From contig JACJXZ010000016.1 in the NCBI GenBank assembly GCA_020636375.1, positions 221,885-285,884 of the forward strand: a stretch of 64,000 nucleotides of DNA, written 5' to 3'. The translations under genes and the position numbers were made by a program. Origin of the DNA: Lewinellaceae bacterium (GTDB lineage: Bacteria > Bacteroidota > Bacteroidia > Chitinophagales > Saprospiraceae). This document shows positions 24,291-34,600 of this stretch, one piece after another. Under the pieces are notes generated by a model, which was not told where the DNA came from, ran no database searches, and saw only the letters and a list, made by a program, of their open reading frames with translations. Every line of letters starts with the position of its first letter. Within the stretch, counting starts at the first letter, position 1.

Positions 24291-25505
24291 ATGATCAAAG
24301 TGAACCAGAAAGTACTTCCATTAAAAGGCGCCGTGCAGCATTATGCCTGGGGCGGCTTCGACTACCTGCCCGAATTGCTGGGAATACCCAATGAGCAGCA
24401 CCAGCCCTTTGCCGAGTTGTGGATGGGCGCCCACCACCGCGGCCCGGCCCTGGTGCAGCAGAACGGAAAGGCCCTGCCTCTCCACGAGTTGCTCGATGAG
24501 CATGCCGGCTGGCTGGGGCAAACGGTACAGGAAAAATTCGACGGCCGGCTGCCCTTCCTGTTCAAGGTGCTGGACGTGCGGCAGATGCTCTCCATCCAGT
24601 CGCACCCCACCAAAGCCCAGGCAGAGGCCGGCTTCCGGCGGGAAAACGAGCAGGGCATCCCGCTCGACGCCCCCCACCGCAATTTCAAGGACGACAACCA
24701 CAAGCCGGAAGTGATGGTCGCCCTTACCGAGTTCTGGCTGTTGCACGGCTTCCGCAGCGAAGAGGCAATTGCCCGCTGCCTGGCCGAAGTGCCGGAGTTT
24801 GCCGGCCTGCAGCCCCACTTTGCCGGGCGCAGCATCTTTGAGCTGTACAAGGCCGTCATGGAGATGCCGCAGGAAGAAGTGGACCGCCTGCTGGCGCCCA
24901 TGGCCAGACGCCTCCGCCCTCTGGCGGAAGCAGGCGAGCTGCCCAAATCGCAGCCCGGGTACTGGGCCATGCAGGCCTTCGACAACCACATGCTCGACGG
25001 CGGGCACTACGACCGCGGCGTGTTTTCCATCTTTTTCTTTAACCTGGTGAAGGTCATGCCGGGAGAGGGCATCTACCAGGGCGCCGGCATCCCGCACGCC
25101 TATCTGGAGGGAGTGAATGTAGAACTGATGGCCAACTCCGACAACGTCTTCCGCGGCGGCCTGACCGTCAAGCATGTGGACGTGCCGGAGTTGCTCCGCC
25201 ACCTGGTGTTCAGTCCGGTCGAACCTCATATCCTGACTGGGGAACCCGTATCGGCTGCCGAATGGGCCTACCGCACCCCGGCGCCGGATTTTCAGCTCAA
25301 CCGCATCCAGCTTTCCAAGGGGCAGCGGTACCAGCCGGCGGCGCCGGAAGGGCCGGAGATCGTGCTGGTCATCAGCGGCAGGGTGAGCGTGGAGGGCGAC
25401 GGGCGCGCCTACGCCGGAGGCGAGGCCTTCTTCGTGCCGGCCGGCAACGGTTACGCCCTCGCTGCGGAAGAGGATAGCCTGTTGTTTAAGGCGCTGGTGC
25501 CTTAG
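24291..25505 (+). CDS. manA: Mannose-6-phosphate isomerase, class I
   Basis: A 404-residue cupin-type phosphomannose isomerase that interconverts fructose-6-phosphate and mannose-6-phosphate with zinc. Family motifs are HYAWGG at the start, AELWMGAHHRGPA, the zinc-site segment SIQSHPTKAQAEAGF and the later KPEVMVAL, then PHAYLEGVNVELMANSDNVFRGGLT containing the conserved catalytic-site arginine. It supplies mannose units, consistent with the mannosyltransferase-like genes at 18-22 kb. Its last four bases overlap the stop of the convergent HtrA gene. Confidence 0.93.
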   Translation: MIKVNQKVLPLKGAVQHYAWGGFDYLPELLGIPNEQHQPFAELWMGAHHRGPALVQQNGKALPLHELLDEHAGWLGQTVQEKFDGRLPFLFKVLDVRQMLSIQSHPTKAQAEAGFRRENEQGIPLDAPHRNFKDDNHKPEVMVALTEFWLLHGFRSEEAIARCLAEVPEFAGLQPHFAGRSIFELYKAVMEMPQEEVDRLLAPMARRLRPLAEAGELPKSQPGYWAMQAFDNHMLDGGHYDRGVFSIFFFNLVKVMPGEGIYQGAGIPHAYLEGVNVELMANSDNVFRGGLTVKHVDVPELLRHLVFSPVEPHILTGEPVSAAEWAYRTPAPDFQLNRIQLSKGQRYQPAAPEGPEIVLVISGRVSVEGDGRAYAGGEAFFVPAGNGYALAAEEDSLLFKALVP

Positions 25506-26623
25506 TGCGTCCGGAACGAAGAAACGGCGTTGCTCAGGCTTTTCAATGTAATATTATCCCGCCGGTATTTGCGCCCTTCCCGGTAGAATTCCAGGCTGAT
25601 GCGGTCGCCGGGGCGGAAAAGGGCCACCTGTTCCTGCAGTTCGGGCACCGAGTTGGTCCTGACGCCGTTGATGCTGACGATGACGTCGTCGGAGCGCAGG
25701 CCGGCTTCGGCGGCGCTGCTTTCCTGGCTCACGCTGGTGATGTGTACGCCGGCGACCACCGGCAGCGCCAGGTCGGCGGCCAGCTCGTCGGTCACGTCGG
25801 CGATGCCCACGCCCAGGACGGCTCGCTGGACCTCCCCGAACTCCCGGATGTCGCGGATGACTTTGCGGACCAGGTTGGCGGGGATGGCGAAGGAGTAGCC
25901 TTCGTAACCGCCCGACTCGCTGATGATGGCCGTATTGATCCCGATCAGTTCCCCCTGCTCATTGACCAGGGCGCCGCCGCTGTTGCCGGGGTTGACCACT
26001 GCGTCGGTCTGAATGAAGGATTCGATGGCGTAGGAGCCCCGCAAAATATTGATATTGCGGGCTTTGGCGCTCACGATGCCGGCGGTGACGGTCGAAGAGA
26101 GGTTGAACGGGTTGCCCACGGCCATGACCCACTGGCCCACCTCCACTTTATCGGAATCTCCGTAGGCGAGGGGTCGGAAGTTGCGGGCATCCACCTTCAG
26201 CAGCGCCAGGTCCGTCGTAGGGTCGGAGCCTACCACCGCTGCTTCCATCTTGCGTTTGTCGGAGAGGGTGATCTCGAATCTGGACCCGTCTTCCACTACA
26301 TGGTGGTTGGTGATGATGTACCCGTCCGCCGAAATGAGGACCCCCGAGCCGGAGGATATGCGGTAACCGCTTGCGCTCAGGGTATTGATGTTCACCACCG
26401 CGGCGGTGACCAGCTTGGAGGTGGCGACAAAGTCAGCGGGAGGAACCTGTGCCCATGCCCTCGGGTTGGTGTTGACGGGCGCTTCTCCGTGATCCACCAG
26501 CCGTGCCGGCGGTGGCTGGTCGGTCGGCGGCGGTGCCGTCGGCACGTAGTAATTTTGGAAAAGGAAAAAAGAAAACGCACTGCTGATCAGCGCGACAAGG
26601 GCAGTCACAAAGATGTTCCTCAT
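25502..26623 (-). CDS. HtrA/DegP-type trypsin-like serine protease with one PDZ domain
   Basis: A 373-residue envelope protease. One N-terminal membrane anchor (about 5-23) is followed by a Pro-rich linker and the S1C protease domain: His in ITNHHVVE, Asp in TTDLALLKV and the nucleophile in NPGNSGGALVN. A single PDZ domain (about 280-360) contains LRSDDVIVSINGV. It probably degrades or refolds damaged envelope proteins. Length and the single PDZ domain fit the DegS/HhoB-like type rather than the two-PDZ DegP. Confidence 0.9.
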   Translation of the reverse strand: MRNIFVTALVALISSAFSFFLFQNYYVPTAPPPTDQPPPARLVDHGEAPVNTNPRAWAQVPPADFVATSKLVTAAVVNINTLSASGYRISSGSGVLISADGYIITNHHVVEDGSRFEITLSDKRKMEAAVVGSDPTTDLALLKVDARNFRPLAYGDSDKVEVGQWVMAVGNPFNLSSTVTAGIVSAKARNINILRGSYAIESFIQTDAVVNPGNSGGALVNEQGELIGINTAIISESGGYEGYSFAIPANLVRKVIRDIREFGEVQRAVLGVGIADVTDELAADLALPVVAGVHITSVSQESSAAEAGLRSDDVIVSINGVRTNSVPELQEQVALFRPGDRISLEFYREGRKYRRDNITLKSLSNAVSSFRTH

Positions 26624-26760
26624 AATTCCGGTGATTTAAGGTTCTCTTCGATGGCGAAGCGGAAAGGGATGCTTATCCGCCGCCGCCAATCTAAAAATAT
26701 TACTTAATAACGGCTTTTTTCCGGTTTTAGTGGTTGATTATATTGCAAAATCCTGCACAT

Positions 26761-29097
26761 TCACTTTCTCCCGTCTACTATCTCTGCCCGCAGGCTTTCC
26801 GGCGAAATGGCGAAGGCATCCACCAGCGCCCCGGCATCCTGCCGCACAGCGCCGCAGTATTCCTCTACGAGGCGGCGAATAGCTTTGCTTTTTCCGCCCG
26901 AGATATAGTCGTTTTCCAGGTACCACCCTTTATGGTGTTCGATGGTATGGAGGGCGTAGAGCCGGCAGAGGCGCTGCAATGCCGCTTTTACCCCTTCATC
27001 CGGTGCTTTGCTCGCGGCTTCGGTGAACTGTTCCAGGGCCAGGCGTTCAGCGTAGGCTTCGCCCAGGGCGATCATATGCGTCTGGCATTTCATGGCGGCC
27101 TGATGGGCGCTGCGGCCTTCCCGGACCCAGCCGCGGATGCGCTGCGCCAGGGTTTCCAGCAGGCGGCGCTCCCGGAAGCGGAAAGCGTTCAGGTGAAATT
27201 CCTCATCCAGCAGGTGGTTGCGGCTGGCATTGCGGATGACGATCGGGTTGAGTTCCGACAAGGCGGTGACGGCCCTTCCGGCCAGGTACCGCAGCACGGC
27301 CGTATTGCCTTCCTCGCTGAACTCCTTACGGAATTCGGAGAGCACGCCTTTGGCCACCAGTTGCATCAGGACGGTATTATCCCCTTCGAAAGTAGTGAAC
27401 ACGTCGGTGTCGGCCTTCAGGCTGTCGAACCGGTTTTCCGCGAGGTAGCCCTTGCCGCCGCAGGCTTCCCGGCATTCCTGGAGGCAGGCGGTGGTGAACC
27501 AGGTGGCATGGGCTTTGAGGGCTGCGGCCATGGCCTCTATCTCGCGGATGTCATCAGGGCTGCGGCGCAGGTATCTTTCGGTGAGGTAGCGGAGGGCGAA
27601 GTGCAGGGCGTAGGCTCTGGCCAGCAGGGGCATCAGCCGCCGCTGGTGGCTGGGGTAATCGAGCAGCAGCGTCTCCGGCTCGTGAAAGCTGGGCGCGAAC
27701 TGCCGCCGTTTCAGGGCGTACTTCACGGCAATGGCCAGGCCGGCTTTGGCGGCGCTGAGCCCGGCCCGGGGCACGCACACCCTGCCGCCGACCAGGGTGC
27801 CCAGCATGGTGAAGAAGCGGCGCGAAGGGTTCTCGATGGGGCTGCTGTATTGCCCCTCCGGGCTGACGTCCCCGAAGCGGTTCAGCAGGTTTTCGCGTGG
27901 CACGCGGACCTCGTCGAACCAGATGCGGCCGTTGTCCACCCCGTTGAGCCCCATCTTGTAGCCGCAGTCTTCAATCCGGATGCCGGGGAGCAGCCGCCCC
28001 TTTTCGTCGCGCAGGGGCACCAGTATAGCGTGGACGCCGTGGTTTTCCCCGCCGACGATCAGCTGGGCGAAGACGGTGGCGAGGCTGCCGTGGAGGGCGT
28101 TGCCGATGTATTCCTTGCCGGCATCATCGTGAGGCGTGTGGACGAGAAACTCCTGGGTGCCGGGCAGGTAAACCGCTGTTGTTTCCAGCCCCCGCACGTT
28201 GGAGCCGTGGCCGGTTTCGGTCATGGCGAAGCAGCCCAGCAATTCTCCCCGGCCGATGGATTTCAGGTAGCGGCGGTGGTGAGGTTCTGTGCCCAGCTGG
28301 TGTACGCTGCCCCCGAACAGCCCGAACTGTACGCCAAACTTTACGGTCAGGCTGAGGTCGTGATATCCGAGCATTTCGAAGGCGGTAGCGTAGGCGCCCA
28401 TATCGTTCTGTCCTCCATATCGAGCAGGGAAGCTCAGAGCGCCCAGCCCCTGTTCGGCCAGCAGGCCCACCCAGTCCAGCACTTTTTGGCGGTAGGCCTC
28501 CTTGTCCCACGGCTTTGAGTTTTGAAAGGAAGCGTCTTTCAGCAGAATGCGCATGCGGTTGGCGAGCCCGGCACGGGCGCCGTCGAGGTACATCATCATT
28601 TCTGAAGGGGAAAACCCGGCCTGGGATTGTTCTGCCTTCTCCTGCCAGGGAGCGGAGGTGGGAAAGAGCCAGCGGTAGGTTTCGATGCCGATGCTGCCCA
28701 GGTGTTCTTCCAGCTCCGCCAGCTGGGCCCGAAACAAGGGCGACGCCCACTGGCCGGCATCCGGCCCCGGGCTGTTTTGGGCGGCCCATTCCGCCATGGC
28801 GATGCCCAGGGCAGCCAGAGTAGGGGAGGCCCCTTCCGGAAAACGGGCGGCAGCCCGCCGCAGCTCAATCTCCCAGAATTTGAACAATTGGGCGGAAGGC
28901 GGGCGCCGGGGGTTGGCCCACTGCAGCAGGGCTGCCTTGTCCGCTTCGGTCAGGAAGCCGGCCTGCGCCGCTTTTTCCTTCAGGAACCCGATTTCGGACG
29001 GGGTGAGCACCCGGTCGGCCCAGGCGGCATACAATAAAGGGATCAGGCACTGTATGCCCGGGGAGAAAGAGTAGTGGAAAGCTGGCGGCTGGCTCAT
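26761..29097 (-). CDS. Acyl-CoA dehydrogenase/oxidase-like flavoprotein with N-terminal TerB-like segment
   Basis: A 778-residue protein. Residues about 15-60 (LIPLLYAAWADRVLTPSEIGFLKEKAAQ) resemble the acidic helical TerB-like fold. The enzyme part (about 150-770) has the layout of acyl-CoA oxidases: helical N-domain, FAD-binding GCFAMTETGHGSNVRGLET, GLNGVDNGRIWFDEVRVPRENLL, and CGGKGYLAENRF with TFEGDNTVL carrying the probable catalytic Glu. It would oxidise acyl-CoA to trans-2-enoyl-CoA; use of oxygen or an electron-transfer protein is undecided. The N-terminal extension is unusual for this family. Single gene, same strand as HtrA. Confidence 0.85.
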   Translation of the reverse strand: MSQPPAFHYSFSPGIQCLIPLLYAAWADRVLTPSEIGFLKEKAAQAGFLTEADKAALLQWANPRRPPSAQLFKFWEIELRRAAARFPEGASPTLAALGIAMAEWAAQNSPGPDAGQWASPLFRAQLAELEEHLGSIGIETYRWLFPTSAPWQEKAEQSQAGFSPSEMMMYLDGARAGLANRMRILLKDASFQNSKPWDKEAYRQKVLDWVGLLAEQGLGALSFPARYGGQNDMGAYATAFEMLGYHDLSLTVKFGVQFGLFGGSVHQLGTEPHHRRYLKSIGRGELLGCFAMTETGHGSNVRGLETTAVYLPGTQEFLVHTPHDDAGKEYIGNALHGSLATVFAQLIVGGENHGVHAILVPLRDEKGRLLPGIRIEDCGYKMGLNGVDNGRIWFDEVRVPRENLLNRFGDVSPEGQYSSPIENPSRRFFTMLGTLVGGRVCVPRAGLSAAKAGLAIAVKYALKRRQFAPSFHEPETLLLDYPSHQRRLMPLLARAYALHFALRYLTERYLRRSPDDIREIEAMAAALKAHATWFTTACLQECREACGGKGYLAENRFDSLKADTDVFTTFEGDNTVLMQLVAKGVLSEFRKEFSEEGNTAVLRYLAGRAVTALSELNPIVIRNASRNHLLDEEFHLNAFRFRERRLLETLAQRIRGWVREGRSAHQAAMKCQTHMIALGEAYAERLALEQFTEAASKAPDEGVKAALQRLCRLYALHTIEHHKGWYLENDYISGGKSKAIRRLVEEYCGAVRQDAGALVDAFAISPESLRAEIVDGRK

Positions 29098-29376
29098 GAG
29101 GAGATTTTTTTGTTCAGTTGTTGGTTCAGCTGGCTGCCGGCAAGTCTCTGGCGCGGGCGCCAGGCCGGCGGACAGGGGCGCTGTTTGCAGTAATGGTTGC
29201 CTGGTTGCGCCACAAAATTACTAGTGTCAACACGGTAAGTTAAGCATTGTTTTTATTTGGCGGCGGCTTGCCGGCAACCTGTCTGACAGGAGTACAAAAG
29301 CAAGGCCGCCTTGAATGCGTCAAGACGGCCCCCGGAACAAATTTGAGAAAACCACTTATAGAAGAGGAAAAGAGAA
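29098..29376. other. Intergenic region between acyl-CoA oxidase-like and glucosaminidase genes
   Basis: About 280 bases without a gene. It holds a terminator hairpin for the glucosaminidase gene (see 29304-29330) and the upstream region of the acyl-CoA oxidase-like gene. A CTGTCTGACAGG palindrome stands at about 29279-29290. No clear -7 element was identified. Confidence 0.5.
29304..29330 (-). terminator. Terminator of the glucosaminidase gene
   Basis: GGCCGCCTTGA and TCAAGACGGCC form an 11-bp stem (one mismatch) with a 5-base loop; read on the minus strand it is followed by TTGCTTTTGT. Confidence 0.6.
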
Positions 29377-30162
29377 TCAAAACTGGTCCAGGTTATACAA
29401 CTGGAATTTTTCGATGATTTCGATCAGCCGGCTGCCGTACTGATGGTCGTTGGAATACCCGGACTTCTCGAGGGCTCTGGCCCATTGTTTGTAGTTGGAT
29501 CCGGCGTCGAAGAGGCCGGGGTATTCGTTCTGGAGCAGGAGGCTGTGCGCCCTCCAGTTTTCCCAGGCGCTGTTGTAGTGCTGGCCGGACAGGGGCTCGC
29601 CGAAGTGGTTGTTGGCCTGTCGGGCCCGGGGGTGTTCTCCGGCCAGGCTTTCGAGCAGGGCCTGGGCCATTTTGACGCTTGCCGGCATGCCGAACTTCTC
29701 CATTTCGGCGGCGGCCACTTTGCTGAAGCGCTTGATATAGGCGTGCGCCCGTTGTTCGTCGATCTGAACGGCACCCGGCGCCCGGAGGGCGATAGGCTGT
29801 GCCAGGCTCATCTGGCTGCTGTTGCTTTCGGCCAGGCCGGAGAGGGGCGCTTTCATATTGATGGAGAACTGGATGTCCTTCTTGGTGACGATGAGCAGGA
29901 CGATGGCAACCCCGGCGATTTTGTACCAAGGGAGCCTGACGTTGCTGAACACCCCGGCGGTCAGCCGGTGAAACTGGTACCGGAGGGCGACCAGCAGTTT
30001 GCTCAGCCCCAGCCACAGTTTGTGCAGGATGTCGCTCAGGGTAATGTCCTCAAGGTGAATGCCGCCGCTGCCTCGGCGCATGTGCCGGGCCTGCCGGGAG
30101 AGGCGGCTGCCCTGTTCCTTTTTCGGGCGGATTTGCGTATGATCTAACCGGTCGGTGTACAT
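29377..30162 (-). CDS. Membrane-anchored glucosaminidase (GH73-like) domain protein
   Basis: A 261-residue protein. A basic N-terminus leads to one membrane segment (YKIAGVAIVLLIV, about 79-91), then an extracytoplasmic Flg_hydrolase/glucosaminidase-like domain (about 140-258): SVKMAQALLESLAGEHPRAR with the catalytic Glu in LLESLAG, then NNHFG and the conserved AGSNYKQWARALEKSGYSND. It probably cleaves peptidoglycan glycan strands during growth or separation. The usual family member carries the same YKQWA...GYA pattern. Divergent from the S24 regulator gene at 30303. Confidence 0.82.
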   Translation of the reverse strand: MYTDRLDHTQIRPKKEQGSRLSRQARHMRRGSGGIHLEDITLSDILHKLWLGLSKLLVALRYQFHRLTAGVFSNVRLPWYKIAGVAIVLLIVTKKDIQFSINMKAPLSGLAESNSSQMSLAQPIALRAPGAVQIDEQRAHAYIKRFSKVAAAEMEKFGMPASVKMAQALLESLAGEHPRARQANNHFGEPLSGQHYNSAWENWRAHSLLLQNEYPGLFDAGSNYKQWARALEKSGYSNDHQYGSRLIEIIEKFQLYNLDQF

Positions 30163-30190
30163 AAACCTTTATTTTTTGAGAAACTTTTTG

Positions 30191-30198
30191 TATCTTTA
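30191..30198 (+). promoter_or_regulatory. Possible -7 element TATCTTTA upstream of the S24 regulator
   Basis: TATCTTTA differs by one base from TAnnTTTG and lies about 105 bases before the ATG at 30303; the -33 element is not at ideal distance. Confidence 0.3.
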
Positions 30199-30302
30199 GC
30201 TGCGAAATTACATTTCCTTGTTGCCAATGCCATCCGTTGGCTACAAATATAAAACAAAAAGTTGTTTGTTTTCAACTTTTTTCAAAACATTTTTATTCAA
30301 AA

Positions 30303-31022
30303 ATGGGAAATTTTTCAGATAACATTGTAAATGAGCGCTTTAGGAAAGTGTATCACGAGTTGGAGAAACACAATTTCATTAAAGGCAAATCAGATATCGC
30401 CAAGAAATTAGGAACGTACAACCACGTGATCAACAGCATCCTCAAAGGCCAGCGCAACATCACCGTCGACCAGCTCACCAGCTTGTTTGAAATTTACGGT
30501 ATCAATGCCAACTTCGTCTTCGGGATCGAGGAAGATATGTTCCTGGAAGGGTACGGGGTGGAAGGAGAGATCCCGGCGCGGCCCCTGAGCGAAAGGCAGC
30601 GCGGCGGCCGGGAAAACATCATGCTCGTGCCGGAAAGGGCCCTGGCCGGCTATGCCCTGGAACACCAGGACCGCCAATTCCTGGATAACCTGCAGAAATT
30701 TTCCATCCCCGGGCTGGACGGGAAACTGGTCGCCTTCGAGATCAACGGCGACAGCATGCTGCCCACCATCACCAACGGCGACGTCGTGGTCTGCGAACCC
30801 ATCGAACGGGGCACTCCGCTGCGGGACAACCACGTCTACGTCATCGTAACCGACGCGGTGGTAGCCAAACGCATCCAGCAGATCCGGCAAGGCAACGAAG
30901 TTGTCCGCCTCCGCCTCATCTCCGATAACGGGGATGTCTACAAACCCTATGACGTGGAACTGGAAGAGGTCCGGCAAATCCTCAAAGTGAAATGCCGGCT
31001 GACGTCGCACGCCATAGCGTGA
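30303..31022 (+). CDS. LexA-like transcriptional regulator (HTH plus S24 peptidase)
   Basis: A 239-residue protein. The frame extends to a TTG at 30237, but MGNFSDNIVNERFRKVYHEL is the more natural start. An N-terminal helix-turn-helix (about 20-70: KSDIAKKLGTYNHVINSILKGQRN) is followed by an S24 self-cleaving domain. The probable cleavage site is Ala115-Gly116 in ERALAGYALE, the nucleophile Ser151 in INGDSMLPTI and the general base Lys189 in VVAKRIQ. It is probably a repressor that is inactivated by autoproteolysis, in the style of LexA or CI; the inducing signal and the targets are unknown. Confidence 0.85.
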   Translation: MGNFSDNIVNERFRKVYHELEKHNFIKGKSDIAKKLGTYNHVINSILKGQRNITVDQLTSLFEIYGINANFVFGIEEDMFLEGYGVEGEIPARPLSERQRGGRENIMLVPERALAGYALEHQDRQFLDNLQKFSIPGLDGKLVAFEINGDSMLPTITNGDVVVCEPIERGTPLRDNHVYVIVTDAVVAKRIQQIRQGNEVVRLRLISDNGDVYKPYDVELEEVRQILKVKCRLTSHAIA

Positions 31023-31035
31023 CGGGAAGGGGGAT

Positions 31036-31106
31036 CATTGAAGGAATGAAGGAATGAAGGAATGAATAGGCATCCAAAATCATTCCATCATTCCCTCATT
31101 CCTTTT
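31036..31106 (+). terminator. ATTCC-repeat hairpin, probable terminator of the S24 gene
   Basis: Direct GAAGGAATGA units at 31038-31065 pair with CATTCCATCATTCCCTCATT at 31080-31100, followed by CCTTTTAAAAATT. The stem is built from the same words as the microsatellites at 3893 and 41262, here as an inverted pair. Confidence 0.5.
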
Positions 31107-31175
31107 AAAAATTAGAATACTATTAGAAGTCATTAATTACCCTTCACAGGGTATGTGGCATTAAGAAAGTTGACA

Positions 31176-31688
31176 TATATTTGTACCATCCGGTAGCTCG
31201 GAGTATAAAGCGGCAGCTACCAATACAGGTGCGGCCCGCCAGGGGAAGTTAGCGTTGTTGGCACTAAAATAATCTGCTGGCGGCAAGGCAGTCCGAAGAA
31301 GCGAATTACTGTGCGTTTTTTTGATGTTTAACAAAACAATCCCATGAACGAAAAATTAAAAACACACGCAACACAGGGTGTTCGTTGCCCTGTCGGTTAC
31401 TTTCCCTTTATCTCTTCACGAACATTTCCCAGACGACATTAATGCCTATCCCGCGCCTGCGCTGCTGCCGTCAGGAGCGGCCCAGCTGTAGGCTTGCCGG
31501 CGCTTGTGAACCTGCGCCCCCATCTCGTTTGCCACTTCCCTTGTAGGAGTGAGCACCCGGGCTATGCCTTCCGCATACCCCTGGAACGCAGTTCCGGGGC
31601 AGTAACCTGCCTGCCGGAAGAATGGGTTTTCTATGCCATTGGCATGACTGCAATCCTAATATGAGCATTCTAAACAAATTGTGATCTT
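31176..31688 (+). promoter_or_regulatory. Promoter and about 500-nt structured leader of the giant T9SS protein
   Basis: TATATTTG at 31176-31183 fits the -7 consensus. The transcript would start near 31190 and contain several hairpins before the ATG at 31689: GGTAGCT/AGCTACC (31192-31221), CCGCCAG/CTGGCGG (31236-31283), ACAGGG/CCCTGT (near 31373-31395) and CCCCTGGAAC/GTTCCGGGG (near 31578-31600). A 32-codon frame, MNEKLKTHATQGVRCPVGYF and on, starts near 31344. No known riboswitch family was recognised. There is no other gene in this 660-base gap. Confidence 0.4.
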
Positions 31689-34600
31689 ATGGAAAAAACG
31701 AATTTTACGAACGCTTCTCCCTTCCGGTGGCTGAAGTTTCCGGCCCTGTTGCTGGTTTTCGGCCTGTTGGGGAGCCTGTCGGCCTATGCGCAGCCGCAAC
31801 TGGTCGTATTTGACGCCGGCGGCCTGCCGCCCTCCTCTCCCATGGTCAAGGTGCTTCCCGAAGGCCAGTGCGGCTATCAGTTCCAGTGGACGGTAGCCGT
31901 CTTCGACCTCGCCGGGCCGGCATCGGCAACTTCCTACATCTCCACCAGCACCAGCTCCACGTCCGTCAACCCGGGCGCCTCCCTGATGCAGATGGGCGCC
32001 GGGCAAACCTACCTGCTCGACGTTATCGCCGCCGTCGGCACGAACACCCTCACCATCCGCAAGGACGGCCCGAGCGGCTCCGTAACGCAGACGTACACCA
32101 TCATCGTCGACGACGTGCGCGCGCCGGTCGTTTACGGCCCCGGGAACATGGTGGTGGAAGTGCCGAGCTGCGACCCCAACGGCGTGCCGGTCAACTGGAC
32201 GGTATCGGCGGTGGACGATTGCGACCTGGCGCCGGCCCTGGTGCATGCCGGCGGCCCGGCCAGCGGGTCGGTGTTGTCGGCCGCCGGCAGCCCCTACACG
32301 GTCAGTTATACCGCTACCGATGATGACGGCAACACCACCCCTTACAGCTTTACCATCACCGTCAACCAGGCGCCGAATCCCGACCCCATCGTCGATGTTT
32401 CCGGCAACGGGCAGTTCACCGTGCCCGCCTGCCAGCCCAGCGCTTCGGTTTACTTCACCGGCAACATATACGCCTGCGGCATCTCCGCCGGCGATGACCT
32501 GACCGGCCAGATAACGGTTTCCGGCGCTCCCCTCACCGTGGTGTACATCCAGGAAGAAGACGGCTTCGCCTTCTTCGAAGCGGTGGGCAACCTCGCGCCC
32601 AACATCTACCCGGTGCAGGTGTCCTACGGCGGCGTGACGGTCTCCACCCTGTTCAACGTCGTGCAGGACGCCAACCAGTTGCCGGACATCACGATGCCGG
32701 GCAACCTCACCTACCTGCTGCCGGCCTGTACCAACCAGGTGCCGGCCCGCTTCGCCATCACTATCGATGACGACTGCGACCCGGTGATCAACACCAACCC
32801 CAACCGGTTGTCCTTCACCTATAATAACGGCAGCGGCCCGGTGGCGCTCACTCCCCTCGCCGGCTTTGATCCTGCACAAGGGTACTTCGAGTTTGAGCGC
32901 ATCCTTAGGGCCAACGATGACGGCGCCGTCATCACCGCTTCCTACCGCGACAACGCCGGCAACCTGCGCATCGTGGACGCCACCCTGCAGGTCGTCAGCC
33001 AGCCCGACACCTGGGCACCCCTCATCATTTATCCTTCGCAGGACATCAACCTGACGCTCGATCCCTGTGACACGGGGCCGGCCACAGCCCGGTTCGAAGT
33101 GACCGTTACCGACAACTGCGACGGCAACCACACCTTTGCCAATACGCTCGTCCCCGGATCCAACTATACGGTCTCGGTCACCCAGCTCAGCCCGAACGGC
33201 GGCGGCCAGGGCACGGTTTCCCCCGTGCTGATCGGCGGACAGACCTTCGAGCTGCAGCTTCTGCCCGGCGTGTATCAGGTCGTCGTTTCGGCGGAGGATG
33301 CCGCCGGCAACGGCCGCGACGAGGACTTCTTCATCATCGTCAACCAGAATCCGGCGCCGACCGTCAACCTGGCCTGCAACGTCGACCTCAACGTGACGCT
33401 CGACGGCAACTGCCAGCGTTTCATCACCGCCGATATGGTGCTGGAAGGCGGTTTTGGCTGCGCCGACGAGGCCGATTTCCGGGTGCGCATCGTCAACGAC
33501 GATAACCCCAGCAACGGCAACATCCTGGACGGCCACGGGCAGTTCATCTACGAGGTGACCTATGTCGGGCCGGACTTCCCCAACTTCAACTGGCAGGATT
33601 GCTGGGGCTTCATCACCGGCGAAGACAAGACGGCGCCCTCCCTCAGCTGCCCGGCGCCGACTTCGCAGGGAACCGTCGTGTACGACTGTTTCACCACCAC
33701 CGGCGCCCTGGCCACCACCGACCTGTCGATGCAGCCGCTCAACTTTTCCTGCTTCATCGACGGGCAGGCGGGCATTGACCCCGGCGTCCACTTCTACGAC
33801 CTGATCCCGTTCCAGGTAGACCGGACGGATTATTATACCATCCTGGTCAGCGACCAGTTCGTGACGTCGACCGGCGCCGCTTCCGCCGAGGAGAGCGCCA
33901 TCGCTCTGTTCCAGGGCGGCTACTCGCCCACGAACCCCTGCGAGAACATCATCGCTTTTCAGGACGAACCCATCGACAACGTCACTCCGCCGCTGGCGGC
34001 CGGCGAGCCCAACCTGCGGCTGAGCCTGCCCCTGATCGCCGGCGAGACCTACTACCTGTGGGTCACCTCCGACGACGCCCTGGCCACCGGCAGTTATACC
34101 GTAGATATCTGCCCGGACGAGAACGGCCGCATCGGCTTGTTCTCCTCCACTACCGTGCTGAACCCCGCCACCTGGGAGCCGATGACCATCAACACCACCG
34201 TCCTCTGGCCGCGGCGCGACGTCAGCCTGACCCTGCCGCTGTTCTGCGAGGACTTCGACCTGATCTTCAACAACCCGGCCAGCCTGTCCATCACCGGCTC
34301 GCCAACGGTTGACGACAACTGCGACAACAACGTGCAGGTGACCTTCACCGACACCTATTCCAGCGCCGGCGACTGTGCGCCCATCATCATCACCCGCACC
34401 TTCCGCGCCATCGACGACGTGGGCAAGGTTTCTACCTGCCAGCAGGTGATCACCCTGAACCGGCCGGATGAGCTGGACGTGGACTTCCCGCCGCGCACGG
34501 TGCCTATAGAATGCGACGAGCAGTTCGCCACCCTGCCGAACGGCAACCCGGCGCCCAGCCATACAGGCTACCCCTTCATCGTCACGGTTGGCGGTATCCG

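Noticed and set aside
26734..28518. 594-codon open frame antisense to the acyl-CoA oxidase-like gene (likewise 16785-18233, 12066-13157, 25505-26707 and 49038-50627)
   Set aside because: All lie opposite genes with clear motifs or signal peptides and show no independent evidence.
31190..31300. tRNA or known riboswitch (cobalamin, c-di-GMP) in the adhesin leader
   Set aside because: Hairpins are present but no T-arm, B12-box or GEMM consensus could be found.
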